Origin: an uncultured Collinsella sp.
GTDB lineage: Bacteria; Actinomycetota; Coriobacteriia; Coriobacteriales; Coriobacteriaceae
Assembly (NCBI GenBank): GCA_902464645.1
Contig: CABQKL010000001.1
Span: 1 to 64,000, forward strand
Length of the DNA stretch: 64,000 bases
Direction of reading: 5' to 3'
Shown here piece after piece: positions 52,228 through 61,065 of the stretch. Below the pieces are notes generated by a model, which saw nothing but the letters and a program-made list of their open reading frames with translations, ran no database searches and had not been told where the DNA came from. Made by a program: the position numbers and the translations under genes. How positions within the stretch are numbered: the stretch's first letter is position 1; the number at the start of each line of letters is the position of its first letter.

Positions 52228-53454
52228 TTAAGCCTGGGCGGCAGCAGAGCTGGGACCCTGGACCTTAGCCCATGTCTTGAGCGACAGCGTATCGATCTCG
52301 ATAAAGCCGGCGCTGGCCTTCTCGTCAAACGTGGTGTCGCGGTCGTAGGTAGCCAGACCGTAGTCGTAGAGGCTGAAGGGGCTCTTGCGGCCAACGACAT
52401 GGCAGTTGCCCTTAAAGAACTTCAGACGGACAGTGCCGGTCACGAACTTCTGGGTGTCGGCCATAAAGGCGTCGAGCGCGTTTTTGAGCGGGCTGTACCA
52501 CTGGCCGTTGTACACGGCGGTGGCCCAATCCTGCTCAAGCTTAATCTTGGTCTTGAGCAGGTCGCCCTCGACGCAGATGTCCTCGAGCGCCTTGTGGGCG
52601 GTGATGAGCGTCAGGGCGCCGGGAACTTCATAGCACTCGCGGCTCTTGAGGCCCACCAGACGATCCTCGACCAGGTCGAGACGGCCAAAGCCGTTGTCGC
52701 CGGAGATCTTGTTGAGCGCGATGACGATCTCGGAGAGCTTCATCTTCTTACCGTCGACGGCGACGGGCTTGCCGGCCTCAAACTCAATCTCGGTATACGT
52801 CGGGGTGTCGGGCGTGTCCTCGGGATTCTTGGTCATAACCCAGGCGTCGTCGAGCGGCTCGTTCCAGGGATCCTCCAGGTGGCCGCACTCGATGGCACGA
52901 CCCCACAGGTTGTCGTCGATGGAATAGGGGTTGTCGTTGGCACCCTCGGGAACGGGCACGTTGTGAGCATGGGCGTAGGCGACCTCGTCGGGACGGCACT
53001 TCAAGTCCCACTCGCGAACCGGGGCGATAACCTTGAGCTCAGGGTCGAGGGCCTTGACGGCGGCCTCAAAACGGACCTGGTCGTTACCCTTGCCGGTGCA
53101 GCCGTGGGCGACGTAGGTCGCGCCAAACTCGTGAGCGACCTCGACAAGTTTCTTGGCGAGCAGCGGGCGAGACAGGGCGGAGAGCAGCGGGTACTTGTTC
53201 TCGTACATGGAGTTTGCGGCGATGGCCTTGGTCAGGAACTCATCGGAGAACTCGTCGCGCAGGTCGAGCACCTGGCAATCGAGAACGCCCAGGTCAAGCG
53301 CCTTCTGCTTCTTGGCATCCAGGCCAGTCTCCTCCTGGCCCACGTTGCCGCAGACGCAAACGACATCGAGATTCTTCTCGTCCTGGAGCCACTTGACACA
53401 TACGGATGTATCAAGACCACCGGAATATGCGAGAACGACTTTTTCCTTGCTCAT
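52228..53454 (-). CDS. argG: Argininosuccinate synthase
   Basis: The 408-aa enzyme starts MSKEKVVLAYSGGLDTSV with the ATP-pyrophosphatase P-loop and has YVAHGCTGKGNDQVRFE and SIDDNLWGRAIE. It condenses citrulline and aspartate. GAAAGGA precedes the ATG. A 205-nt leader links it to a 24-codon arginine-rich ORF with alternative hairpins, so expression is probably controlled by arginine supply through transcription attenuation. Confidence 0.96.
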   Translation of the reverse strand: MSKEKVVLAYSGGLDTSVCVKWLQDEKNLDVVCVCGNVGQEETGLDAKKQKALDLGVLDCQVLDLRDEFSDEFLTKAIAANSMYENKYPLLSALSRPLLAKKLVEVAHEFGATYVAHGCTGKGNDQVRFEAAVKALDPELKVIAPVREWDLKCRPDEVAYAHAHNVPVPEGANDNPYSIDDNLWGRAIECGHLEDPWNEPLDDAWVMTKNPEDTPDTPTYTEIEFEAGKPVAVDGKKMKLSEIVIALNKISGDNGFGRLDLVEDRLVGLKSRECYEVPGALTLITAHKALEDICVEGDLLKTKIKLEQDWATAVYNGQWYSPLKNALDAFMADTQKFVTGTVRLKFFKGNCHVVGRKSPFSLYDYGLATYDRDTTFDEKASAGFIEIDTLSLKTWAKVQGPSSAAAQA

Positions 53455-53599
53455 GGCTGTTTCCTTTCGCCCTTGGTAGCTAGTTAGAACATCGGTCAGT
53501 TGCAAGTCATTTCAAGGTCATATACCGTGCAATATCAGGTTAAATAGCAAAAATCAGCACATACATGCCCTAGAAACATGCAGCAATGTCGTGCTAAAA

Positions 53600-53652
53600 C
53601 CCAACGACCTCAAAATGACTCTGTTGGGGCATTTAGCCCCATGCGGACAGAG
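53600..53652 (-). promoter_or_regulatory. Candidate attenuator hairpins of argG
   Basis: In minus-strand order, TCTGT...GGGGC pairs with GCCCC...ACAGA. Alternatively the CCCAAC inside that second arm pairs with GTTGGG (53605-53600), which is followed by TTTT. The two structures share bases and exclude each other, the expected logic of a terminator and antiterminator after a leader peptide. Confidence 0.55.
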
Positions 53653-53659
53653 ACGATTG

Positions 53660-53734
53660 TTATCGTCGTCGGGAAATTGCGCGCTGGCGTCGGATGGCAT
53701 TGTCTGCAGTAGTGATGATCTTTACGAACTGCAT
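53660..53734 (-). CDS. Arginine-rich leader peptide upstream of argG
   Basis: A 24-codon ORF starts with ATG at 53734, with AAAGGAG 6 nt upstream, and ends at TAA 53660. It reads MQFVKIITTADNAI, then RRQRAI and SRRR. Six arginine codons are present, three of them consecutive CGA at the very end. This is the design of a leader peptide that senses charged arginyl-tRNA. The remaining gap 53735-54008 holds upstream promoter regions and no other ORF that I can support. Confidence 0.65.
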   Translation of the reverse strand: MQFVKIITTADNAIRRQRAISRRR

Positions 53735-54008
53735 CTGCCTCTCCTTTCACCTATCGCCGGGCGCAATTCTAATATCGCAAACGGTACCTTTTCCTCGGTA
53801 AGCGGTTGTTTTTCCGTCCCCGTTTTCGATGGTCGCTATATTACGCTAAAGTGCCCGCAGCACAAGCGACAAATTCAAATTTCTGAAAAGTTTTTTCATT
53901 AGTTTGTGAATAGTGATGCAAATACGCGCCAATCCTGCGAAAATACGGCCGACTACGGGTTGATGGTTATAACGTCTGAAACAAACTCGAAACGAAAGGC
54001 TCGCTTTT

Positions 54009-54836
54009 ATGCAAACTTACGAATCGGACGCCAATATCGGAAACATTAAGATTCTCGCCGTCGATATGGACAAGACGTTACTAACCGACGAGCGCGTGTT
54101 ACCACAGGGTCTTGATGAGCGCCTGGACAAGCTCGCCGACGCCGGCATCGTATTCTGCCCCGCCAGCGGACGACCCGCCCCAAAACTCGAGGAGATGTTC
54201 GAGAGCATCAAAAACCGCCTTGCCTTTTGTCCCGACAACGGCGCATGTGTAATCTATCGTGGCAGTTATATCTATAAGAGCATTATCGACGTGGAGCTGT
54301 ACCAGCAGGTCTTGAGCCGCGCCTCGGAGGATCCTCGCGCTGTCCCCGTCCTGTGCTGCTTCGACGAGTTCTACGTGCTTGCCCGCGACCATCAATACCA
54401 CGACGAGATCAGCGTCTACTACAACACAATCAACTACGTCGACAGCTTTGAGGGCATTGATATCGAGTCCAACAAGATCTCGATCTTCTTCCCCGCCTAC
54501 GATGCCGAGCCCGCATTCCGCGAGACCTATAGCCCCGAGTTCTCGGACAAGCTCTACGTCACCAACGCCGGGCGCGAGTGGATCGACTTCATGAACTTGG
54601 GCGTCGACAAGGGCGCCGGCGTCGCGCACCTGTGCGAGCACCTGGACATCGATATCGCCGACGCCGCCGCCGTGGGCGATACGTACAACGATATCCCCAT
54701 GCTGGAGCGCGTCGGACATAGCTTTATCGTGGACAATGCCGAAGAGCACATGAACGCGCACGCCAAGTGGCGCATTCCGAGCAACAACGACGGGGGCGTA
54801 CTGACGCTCATCGACGCCATCTTGGCGGCTCGTTAA
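54009..54836 (+). CDS. HAD hydrolase, Cof-type (IIB)
   Basis: The 275-aa protein has ILAVDMDKTLLTDERVLP (motif I), ASGRPAPK (motif II), a cap domain and VGDTYNDIPML (motif IV). Cof-type phosphatases act on sugar phosphates or flavin-type substrates; the substrate here is unknown. A GAAAGG site precedes the ATG by about 10 nt. It is the last gene before a large nested palindrome. Confidence 0.88.
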   Translation: MQTYESDANIGNIKILAVDMDKTLLTDERVLPQGLDERLDKLADAGIVFCPASGRPAPKLEEMFESIKNRLAFCPDNGACVIYRGSYIYKSIIDVELYQQVLSRASEDPRAVPVLCCFDEFYVLARDHQYHDEISVYYNTINYVDSFEGIDIESNKISIFFPAYDAEPAFRETYSPEFSDKLYVTNAGREWIDFMNLGVDKGAGVAHLCEHLDIDIADAAAVGDTYNDIPMLERVGHSFIVDNAEEHMNAHAKWRIPSNNDGGVLTLIDAILAAR

Positions 54837-54847
54837 TCTATCCCGTC

Positions 54848-54973
54848 GCCATGCCCGGGGCCGACCGCTTGATTTTTGCTCGGTCAAGTCCTGGGCTCGC
54901 ACGAAGAGCACATTTAGTGCTCTTCGGCTCGTGCGGAATCTACAAAAATCAAGCGGTCGGCCCCGGGCATGGC
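54848..54973. repeat. Long nested palindrome, 31-bp perfect arms
   Basis: The arms (54848-54878 and 54943-54973), which begin GCCATGCCCGGGGCCGACCG, are exact reverse complements. The 64-nt interior contains a second hairpin CGAAGAGCAC-ATTTA-GTGCTCTTCG and a CGCACGA/TCGTGCG pair. It lies between the HAD gene and the polA terminator. Confidence 0.92.
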
Positions 54974-55039
54974 CATGTTGACTTTACTTGCCGCCAAGAT
55001 GGCCTCTTGAGTGTCTAGATACTTGGCTGAATTTATTTG

Positions 55040-55080
55040 AACAGAGGGGAGCCCCTTTTTGGAAGGGGCTCCCCTCTGTT
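55040..55080. terminator. Palindromic terminator downstream of polA
   Basis: AACAGAGGGGAGCCCCTT and its exact reverse complement flank a 5-nt loop, 30 nt beyond the polA stop. The plus strand has TTTTGG after it and the minus strand is A-rich, so it may be bidirectional. Confidence 0.75.
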
Positions 55081-55109
55081 TTGGTTACTTTGGGGTTGTG
55101 GGCACTTCC

Positions 55110-57860
55110 CTATTTGGCGTCGGCCCAGGTTATGCCGGTGCTGGCTTCGGCAATTAGGGGGACGCGGAGGTCTACTACGTGTTCCATGACGTCGCGGACC
55201 ATGGTGGTTAGGCGCTCGACTTCGTCGATGGGGCACTCAAAGTCCAGTTCGTCGTGCACCTGCAGGATCATGTGGGCGGCAAAGTCCTCTTCTTCCAGAC
55301 GGCGGCTCACGCGGGCCATCGCGATCTTGATGATGTCGGCGGCGGTGCCCTGCATGGGGTGGTTCATGGCCGTGCGCTCGCCAAAGCCGCGGAGTTGCGG
55401 ATTTTTGGCCTTGAGCTCCGGAATGTGGCGACGGCGGCCGTACATGGTCTCGGCGTAACCTGTCTGCTTGGCACGCACCACCACGTTGTCGAGGAACGTG
55501 CGCACGCCCGGGTAGGCCTCGTAGTAGCGGTCGATCATGTCGCGCGCCTCGGCCATCGAGATATGCAGCGACTGCGACAGGCCGTAGGCCTGCTGACCAT
55601 ACACAATGCCAAAGTTCACGGCCTTGGCGCGACTGCGCAAGTCGGGCGTTACCTCGGACACGGGAACGCCAAACACGCGCGCGGCCGTCTCGGCGTGGAA
55701 GTCCTCGCCCTCGTTAAAGGCGCGCACCAGGTGCTCGTCACCCGAGAGATGCGCCAGCAGACGCAGCTCGATCTGCGAGTAGTCCACCGCCAAAAAGACG
55801 CTTCCCTCTCCTGCCGAAAACGCCGTCTTGACGGTACGGCCCAGCTCCGAGCGCGTCGGAATGTTCTGCAAGTTCGGGTCGCTCGAGGACAAACGCCCCG
55901 TTGCGGTAATGGTTTGGTTGTACGTGGTGTGCACGCGGCCGTCACCGCGGCGCAGCGGGCCCAACGTGTCCAGATAGGTTGACTTAATCTTGGACTTCTC
56001 GCGCCAGTCCAAGATCAGACGAACGATCTCGTGGTCACGGGCAAGATCACTCAGTACCTTGGCATTGGTCGAATAGTAGCCGCGCTTGGTCTTTTTGAGA
56101 CCCTTGGTCGGAAGGCCCATAACGTCAAACAGCACATGCGAGAGCTGCATGGGGCTACCGATGTTAAAGGTCTCGTCACCGGCAAGGTTGCGAATGCTTC
56201 GCTCGACCTCGGTGATCTGGGTCGCCAGGCCCTCGGACAGACTGTGCAGGCGGTCGGGGTCCACGAGCATGCCCGCGCGCTCCATCTTGGCAAGTACCGG
56301 AACGAGCGGCATCTCGATGCCATCGAACACGTTGGCGGCGTTCTCGCGTGCCATGCGGTCGCGCAGTGGTGCGACCAGTGCCAGCGTCAAGGCCGCCGTG
56401 CGAGCGGCGGGCGCAGGAGCATCCTCGCCAGCACCCTCCGCACCGCGCACCGCAGGCAGCGCCATCTGCAGATAGGTATCGGCCAGATACGCCTCGTCAA
56501 ACTCGGAGCGGTCGGAATCCAACAGGTAGGCGGCAACCACGGTATCGAAGATGCGCGTGGAATCGACTGCCAGTGGATCCATGAGCTCGGGCTCGGAAGA
56601 GTCGATGGGCGAAAGCTCATGCAGCAGTGCTTTCATATCCGGGCTCGCCACGCGGCCCTCCATAAACAGGCGCGCAAGCACGCCGGCGATCACGCCATGG
56701 GCGAAGTTGAAGCCATCGACCGCGGCAGTGGTACCGCCTTCGCCCTCCTCAAGCGCAAGCAGCCCCTTGGACGTCGCCAGCCACAGCGTGCGCGTCAGGC
56801 CAAAAAGCGCGCCCTCCTCCTTGTCATCGTCCACCACGGCGGCAATCCACTCGCCTGCCTCGATCGCACGAGCGATCTCGCCGGCAGCAGCAGCGAGCGC
56901 CTCGGCATCGCCAGCGGCAGCACGCATAACGGGGGGAATCTCAAACGTGCTGACAGCGGCCGCAGACCCACCCTCGCCACCAATCAGTGACAAGAAACGG
57001 TTCTGCATGGCCGTAATGCCGAGTGCGCCCAGTGCCGCGGACAGTTCATCAGCAGAAAACGCCGGGAAGGACGTCGCGTCAAAGTCGAGCTCGACAGGCG
57101 CATCGGTGCGAATGGTCGCAACCTTGCGGCTCAGCAGCGCGTCGTCGATGTGCGCACGAAGGTTCTCGCCCATCTTGCCCTTGACCTCGTCAGCATGCGC
57201 GATGACCTCGTCCAAGCTGCCGTACTGTGCGATGAGCGCGCTCGCCTTTTTGGGGCCGATGCCCGGTACGCCGGGAATATTGTCCGACGTATCGCCCTTC
57301 AGACCGTAAAAATCGGGCACGAGCGCCGGCGTGATGCCGTGATACAGATCATCCACGCTCTCAGGTGTCATAATCGCTACGTCGGATAGGCCCTTGCGGG
57401 TCGAGACCACGTTGACGTGCTCGGTCACAAGCTGATACATGTCGCGGTCGCCGGTCACCAGCAGCATGTCGCAGCCTGCCTCCTCACCCAGGCGCGCCAT
57501 GGTTCCCAGGATATCGTCGCCTTCCCAGCCCTCGGACTGCAGAATCGGCACGTTGAGCGCCGTGAGCAGCTCCTTGATCATCGGAAACTGCGCGTGCAGA
57601 TCGGGATCCATGGGCGGACGCTGCGCCTTATACTGCGGCAGCATCTCCATGCGCACGCGCGGCTTGCCCTTGTCAAACGCCACGACCACACCGTCGGGGT
57701 TAAAGGCGTCGATCATCTTGAGAAACATGTTCAGAAAGCCAAAGATCGCGTTGGTGGGGCGACCGTCCGGCGCGTTCATGGTCGGCGGCACGGCGTGGAA
57801 GGCGCGATGCATGAGCGAGTTGCCGTCGATAACGGCAAAGGTGCGGCGCTTGTCAGACAT
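55110..57860 (-). CDS. polA: DNA polymerase I
   Basis: The 916-aa enzyme has an N-terminal 5' nuclease domain (FAVIDGNSLMHRAFHA, GWEGDDILGT, PGVPGIGPKKASALI). A middle domain lacks recognisable 3'-5' exonuclease acidic motifs (AAVVDDDKEEGALFGL), so proofreading is probably absent. The C-terminal polymerase domain has LAVDYSQIELRLLAHLSGD, SRAKAVNFGIVYGQQAYG and VHDELDFE. It serves replication and repair. The ATG at 57860 has GAGG 8 nt upstream. An alternative frame on the other strand is a shadow. Confidence 0.96.
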   Translation of the reverse strand: MSDKRRTFAVIDGNSLMHRAFHAVPPTMNAPDGRPTNAIFGFLNMFLKMIDAFNPDGVVVAFDKGKPRVRMEMLPQYKAQRPPMDPDLHAQFPMIKELLTALNVPILQSEGWEGDDILGTMARLGEEAGCDMLLVTGDRDMYQLVTEHVNVVSTRKGLSDVAIMTPESVDDLYHGITPALVPDFYGLKGDTSDNIPGVPGIGPKKASALIAQYGSLDEVIAHADEVKGKMGENLRAHIDDALLSRKVATIRTDAPVELDFDATSFPAFSADELSAALGALGITAMQNRFLSLIGGEGGSAAAVSTFEIPPVMRAAAGDAEALAAAAGEIARAIEAGEWIAAVVDDDKEEGALFGLTRTLWLATSKGLLALEEGEGGTTAAVDGFNFAHGVIAGVLARLFMEGRVASPDMKALLHELSPIDSSEPELMDPLAVDSTRIFDTVVAAYLLDSDRSEFDEAYLADTYLQMALPAVRGAEGAGEDAPAPAARTAALTLALVAPLRDRMARENAANVFDGIEMPLVPVLAKMERAGMLVDPDRLHSLSEGLATQITEVERSIRNLAGDETFNIGSPMQLSHVLFDVMGLPTKGLKKTKRGYYSTNAKVLSDLARDHEIVRLILDWREKSKIKSTYLDTLGPLRRGDGRVHTTYNQTITATGRLSSSDPNLQNIPTRSELGRTVKTAFSAGEGSVFLAVDYSQIELRLLAHLSGDEHLVRAFNEGEDFHAETAARVFGVPVSEVTPDLRSRAKAVNFGIVYGQQAYGLSQSLHISMAEARDMIDRYYEAYPGVRTFLDNVVVRAKQTGYAETMYGRRRHIPELKAKNPQLRGFGERTAMNHPMQGTAADIIKIAMARVSRRLEEEDFAAHMILQVHDELDFECPIDEVERLTTMVRDVMEHVVDLRVPLIAEASTGITWADAK

Positions 57861-58024
57861 ATTGAATACCTCGCTTTGGGCTGGGCACGGTTTGCTCACT
57901 CCAGTTTACACGCTCCCCGCCCCGCGGCTACCGCACATCAGCCCCCTGCCACCGTGAGCCCGCGCGTGATACGATGGCTCACGGTACATCAACCAGCACG
58001 ATCGATCCGAAAGGAGCCTGCGTC

Positions 58025-59422
58025 ATGGAGCGTCCCTGCGCATGGAAAAAGTACACGCCACAGCAAGTCGAGGAGCTCGAGGAGCTTTGCCGCGGCTATA
58101 AGCAGTTTTTGAGCGAGAACAAGACCGAGCGCCTGTGCGTCAAGGCCGGCATCAAGATGGCCGAGGAGGCGGGATACGTCGACCTGGAGACCGTGATCGC
58201 CGAAGGCCGCGAGCTCAAGGCAGGCGACAAGGTGTACGCCGCCAACCACGGCAAGGACCTTATGCTCGTCAACCTGGGCACCGCCCCGCTCGAGCAGGGC
58301 TTTAACATCCTGGGTGCCCACGTGGACTCGCCGCGCCTGGACCTTAAGCAGAATCCCGCCTTCGAGGCCGGCGACATGGCCTACCTCGACACGCACTACT
58401 ACGGCGGCGTCAAGAGCTACCACTGGGTGGCCTCCCCGCTTGCACTTGTAGGCGTCATCTGCAAAAAGGACGGCACCACCGTCGACATCAACATCGGCGA
58501 CAAGGCAGACGACCCGGTCTTTACCATCTCCGACCTGCTGATCCACCTCTCGAGCGAGCAGATGGCCAAGCCCGCCAAGGACGCCGTCGACGCCGAGATC
58601 CTCGACGTGATCGTGGGTGGCCGCCCCGTCAAGTTTGACGAGGACGACAAGGACGCCCCCAAGGAGCCCGTCAAGCAAATGTTCCTGGACATCCTCAAGG
58701 AGCAGTATGACGTCGAGGAGGAGGACTTCCTCTCCGCCGAGATCGAGGTCGTGCCCGCCGGCCCGGCCCGCGACATGGGCCTCGACCGCTCCATGATTTT
58801 GGGCTATGGCCACGACGACCGTGTCTGCGCCTATCCGTCCATGCTCGCTCAGATCAATGTGGCCAACGTGGAGCGCACGAGCATCACGCTCATCGTCGAC
58901 AAGGAGGAGATCGGCTCCGTTGGTGCCACCGGCATGACGAGCCGCTTCTTCGAGAACACCGTCGCCGAGATCATGACGCTCGCCGGCGAGGATAGCCCGC
59001 TTGCCCTGCGCCGTGCACTCGCCCACAGCCGTATGCTCTCCTCTGACGTGTCCGCCGGCTTCGACCCGGGCTACGCCGGCAAGTTCGAGACCAAGAACGC
59101 AGCCTTCATGGGTCGCGGTCTGTGCTTTAACAAGTACACGGGCAGCCGCGGCAAGGGTGGTTCCAACGACGCCGACGCCGAGTATGTGGCCCTCATCCGC
59201 GACATCATGGACGAGGCCGGCGTGGACTTCCAGACCTGTGAGCTCGGTCGCGTCAACGCGGGCGGCGGCGGCACCATCGCCTACATCATGGCAAAGTATG
59301 GCATGAACGTCATCGACTCCGGCGTTGCCGTCCTGTCCATGCACGCCCTGTGGGAGGTCGCTAACAAGGCCGATATCTACGAGGCCTATCGCGGCTACAA
59401 GGCCTTCCTCGAGCGCGCCTAA
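58025..59422 (+). CDS. M18-family aminopeptidase (aspartyl aminopeptidase-like)
   Basis: The 465-aa metallopeptidase has GAHVDSPRLDLK (zinc-binding His and Asp), VDKEEIGSVGATGM with the catalytic Glu, and AGFDPGYAGKFE. M18 enzymes remove N-terminal acidic residues. The start at 58025 has AAAGGAG upstream. A large open frame on the other strand across this gene is a GC-rich shadow. Confidence 0.92.
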   Translation: MERPCAWKKYTPQQVEELEELCRGYKQFLSENKTERLCVKAGIKMAEEAGYVDLETVIAEGRELKAGDKVYAANHGKDLMLVNLGTAPLEQGFNILGAHVDSPRLDLKQNPAFEAGDMAYLDTHYYGGVKSYHWVASPLALVGVICKKDGTTVDINIGDKADDPVFTISDLLIHLSSEQMAKPAKDAVDAEILDVIVGGRPVKFDEDDKDAPKEPVKQMFLDILKEQYDVEEEDFLSAEIEVVPAGPARDMGLDRSMILGYGHDDRVCAYPSMLAQINVANVERTSITLIVDKEEIGSVGATGMTSRFFENTVAEIMTLAGEDSPLALRRALAHSRMLSSDVSAGFDPGYAGKFETKNAAFMGRGLCFNKYTGSRGKGGSNDADAEYVALIRDIMDEAGVDFQTCELGRVNAGGGGTIAYIMAKYGMNVIDSGVAVLSMHALWEVANKADIYEAYRGYKAFLERA

Positions 59423-59436
59423 TCCACCCCACCCGT

Positions 59437-59505
59437 AACTTGCGGTGGAATACGGATTGATTTGGTCTTTCAATAGCCCAAACAGGCCGTATTCCACCGC
59501 AACTT
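59437..59505 (+). repeat. Palindromic intergenic repeat, family I, copy 4 (diverged)
   Basis: Perfect 16-bp core TTGCGGTGGAATACGG / CCGTATTCCACCGCAA, extended by further pairs around one bulge and one mismatch. Compared with copies 1-2 the A-T pair in GTGAAAT is G-C here, so pairing is kept. It ends 23 nt before yaaA. Confidence 0.85.
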
Positions 59506-59528
59506 CCTTCTTTGGCAGAGGAGCGTCC

Positions 59529-60335
59529 ATGCTGCAGGTCATCATTTCGCCCGCCAAGCAGATGCGCGCGGCCCAAGATGCTTTTGAAGTCCTGGGCATT
59601 CCACCTTTTGTGCACGAGGCGGCTCGCCTCCACCGCGCGCTGCTAGATATCGAACGAAATGAAGGTAGCGGCGGCCTGCAGGCGCTATGGAACGTGAGTG
59701 ACAAACTGCTGGGGCCTTGTCTCAACACCCTGCATGAGTTCGGGCCCATCCTGAAAAACGGCGATCTCGACAATCCCGCACTCGCCCGTCACCTCTCCCC
59801 TGCCGTCATGTCCTACCACGGCATCCAATACCAAAGCATGGCGCCCGAGGTCATGGATGCCGCACAGCTCGACTGGCTGCAAAGCCATCTCTGGATCCTC
59901 TCGGGACTCTATGGATGCGTGCGCCCCTTCCACGGCGTGTCGCCCTATCGGCTCGAAATGGGAGCGAAGCTCTCCGTCGACGATGTCCGAGACCTCTATG
60001 CGTTTTGGGGCGACAAACTTGCATGCGCCATTGCGCCGACCGGCTCCAACACCACGGTCGTCAACCTTGCCAGCGTGGAGTACGCCAAGGCCGTTCTACC
60101 CCATCTCGCAGGCGACGCCACAACCGTCACTTGTCTCTTTGGCGAAGGTGTCCGCAACGGCAAGCCCATCCAGCGATCGACCGCCAGCAAAAAGGCACGC
60201 GGCTCCATGGTGCGCTGGATGGCAGAAAACAAGCTCGAGGATGTAAGCGGGCTCACCGCGTTCGACGTTGGCTATCGTCACCTTCCCGAGCTTTCAAATA
60301 AAAACACTTTGGTCTTCCTGAACGAACAGACCTAG
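59529..60335 (+). CDS. yaaA: YaaA/DUF328 peroxide-response protein
   Basis: The 268-aa protein has the YaaA signatures MLQVIISPAKQM, LSGLYGCVRPFHGVSPYRLEMG, YAFWGDKL and the KKARGSMVRWM segment. YaaA limits intracellular iron and oxidative damage in E. coli; the role in an anaerobe is inferred. GAGGAG precedes the ATG. Confidence 0.92.
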   Translation: MLQVIISPAKQMRAAQDAFEVLGIPPFVHEAARLHRALLDIERNEGSGGLQALWNVSDKLLGPCLNTLHEFGPILKNGDLDNPALARHLSPAVMSYHGIQYQSMAPEVMDAAQLDWLQSHLWILSGLYGCVRPFHGVSPYRLEMGAKLSVDDVRDLYAFWGDKLACAIAPTGSNTTVVNLASVEYAKAVLPHLAGDATTVTCLFGEGVRNGKPIQRSTASKKARGSMVRWMAENKLEDVSGLTAFDVGYRHLPELSNKNTLVFLNEQT

Positions 60336-60378
60336 TAGAACCACCGCTACTTTTGAATGTGCTGCCTAGGCACGGCGT

Positions 60379-60894
60379 CTATTCCGCCAAGCCGTCGGCT
60401 TTGGCAATTTCATTTGTCGAACCGTCCTGATAGGCAATCTTGACGTGCTCGACCTCGGACACCGCAACACCCGTCGGAGGCTCCAGACGCCATTCCGTCA
60501 AGGCGATATCCATGGTCGTGGGCACATCCCCTTGATCTTTGAGCTTCACCGTCAGCGTTTTGAGCGTCGCGTCAAACGTCACGCGTTCGATTTCTTCACC
60601 TGGAATGGACCCACCACTCAGCTGCAACTGCACAAACTCATCGCGCGGGTACCAATAATCGCCCGGCGCGGCAACGGTATTGCCGCCCGTGACCTTCACT
60701 GTCATGATCGGCAGGCTATCGTCCGCCTCAAACGCCCAGGCAGCTCCCCCACGCCCGCCAAACGTCCAGATACAACAGGCGATCGCCATCACGACAAGGA
60801 TCGCAAAACCAATTGCGACCAGCCCATGATGGGCACGGCCCTCCTCGGCCGACACATCCCACTGCGTCTCCCGATATAGATGCTTGTCTTCCAT
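60379..60894 (-). CDS. Membrane-anchored protein of unknown function
   Basis: The 171-aa product has one membrane segment (GLVAIGFAILVVMAIACCIW, about residues 24-43) after a short polar N-terminus. An extracytoplasmic domain of ~120 residues is rich in beta-strand-like stretches. No family is recognised. Strong GGGGAGG precedes the ATG. It is divergent from thiC, close to the riboswitch. Confidence 0.75.
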   Translation of the reverse strand: MEDKHLYRETQWDVSAEEGRAHHGLVAIGFAILVVMAIACCIWTFGGRGGAAWAFEADDSLPIMTVKVTGGNTVAAPGDYWYPRDEFVQLQLSGGSIPGEEIERVTFDATLKTLTVKLKDQGDVPTTMDIALTEWRLEPPTGVAVSEVEHVKIAYQDGSTNEIAKADGLAE

Positions 60895-60967
60895 GTTCGC
60901 CTCCCCACGGGCATGCTCATCGCGTCAATCGTACCCATTCAGGCTATACTTGAGCCCACCACATAAA

Positions 60968-61056
60968 CGGGGAGCTTGCAGGACAAGACGGCAGGCTGAG
61001 ACTGGGCGCGCCCGCCCTGACCCGCAAACCTGATATGGGTAATGCCAACGAAGGGA
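60968..61056 (+). promoter_or_regulatory. TPP riboswitch upstream of thiC
   Basis: The conserved blocks are in order: CGGGGAGCTTG, GGCTGAGA, CCCTGACCCG and AACCTGATATGGGTAATGCC, then AACGAAGGGAG. The last overlaps the ribosome binding site of thiC (start 61066), so translation control by thiamine pyrophosphate is likely. No clear terminator was seen between them. Confidence 0.95.
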
Positions 61057-61065
61057 GCCGTGCCA

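Noticed and set aside
53591..53902. A 103-codon plus-strand frame upstream of the Cof-type HAD gene
   Set aside because: No ribosome site or homology; it overlaps the argG leader ORF and attenuator on the other strand.
57989..59773. A 594-codon minus-strand frame opposite the M18 aminopeptidase and yaaA
   Set aside because: Val/Ala/Gly/Asp-rich shadow of a clearly recognisable plus-strand enzyme; no ribosome site and no known motif.
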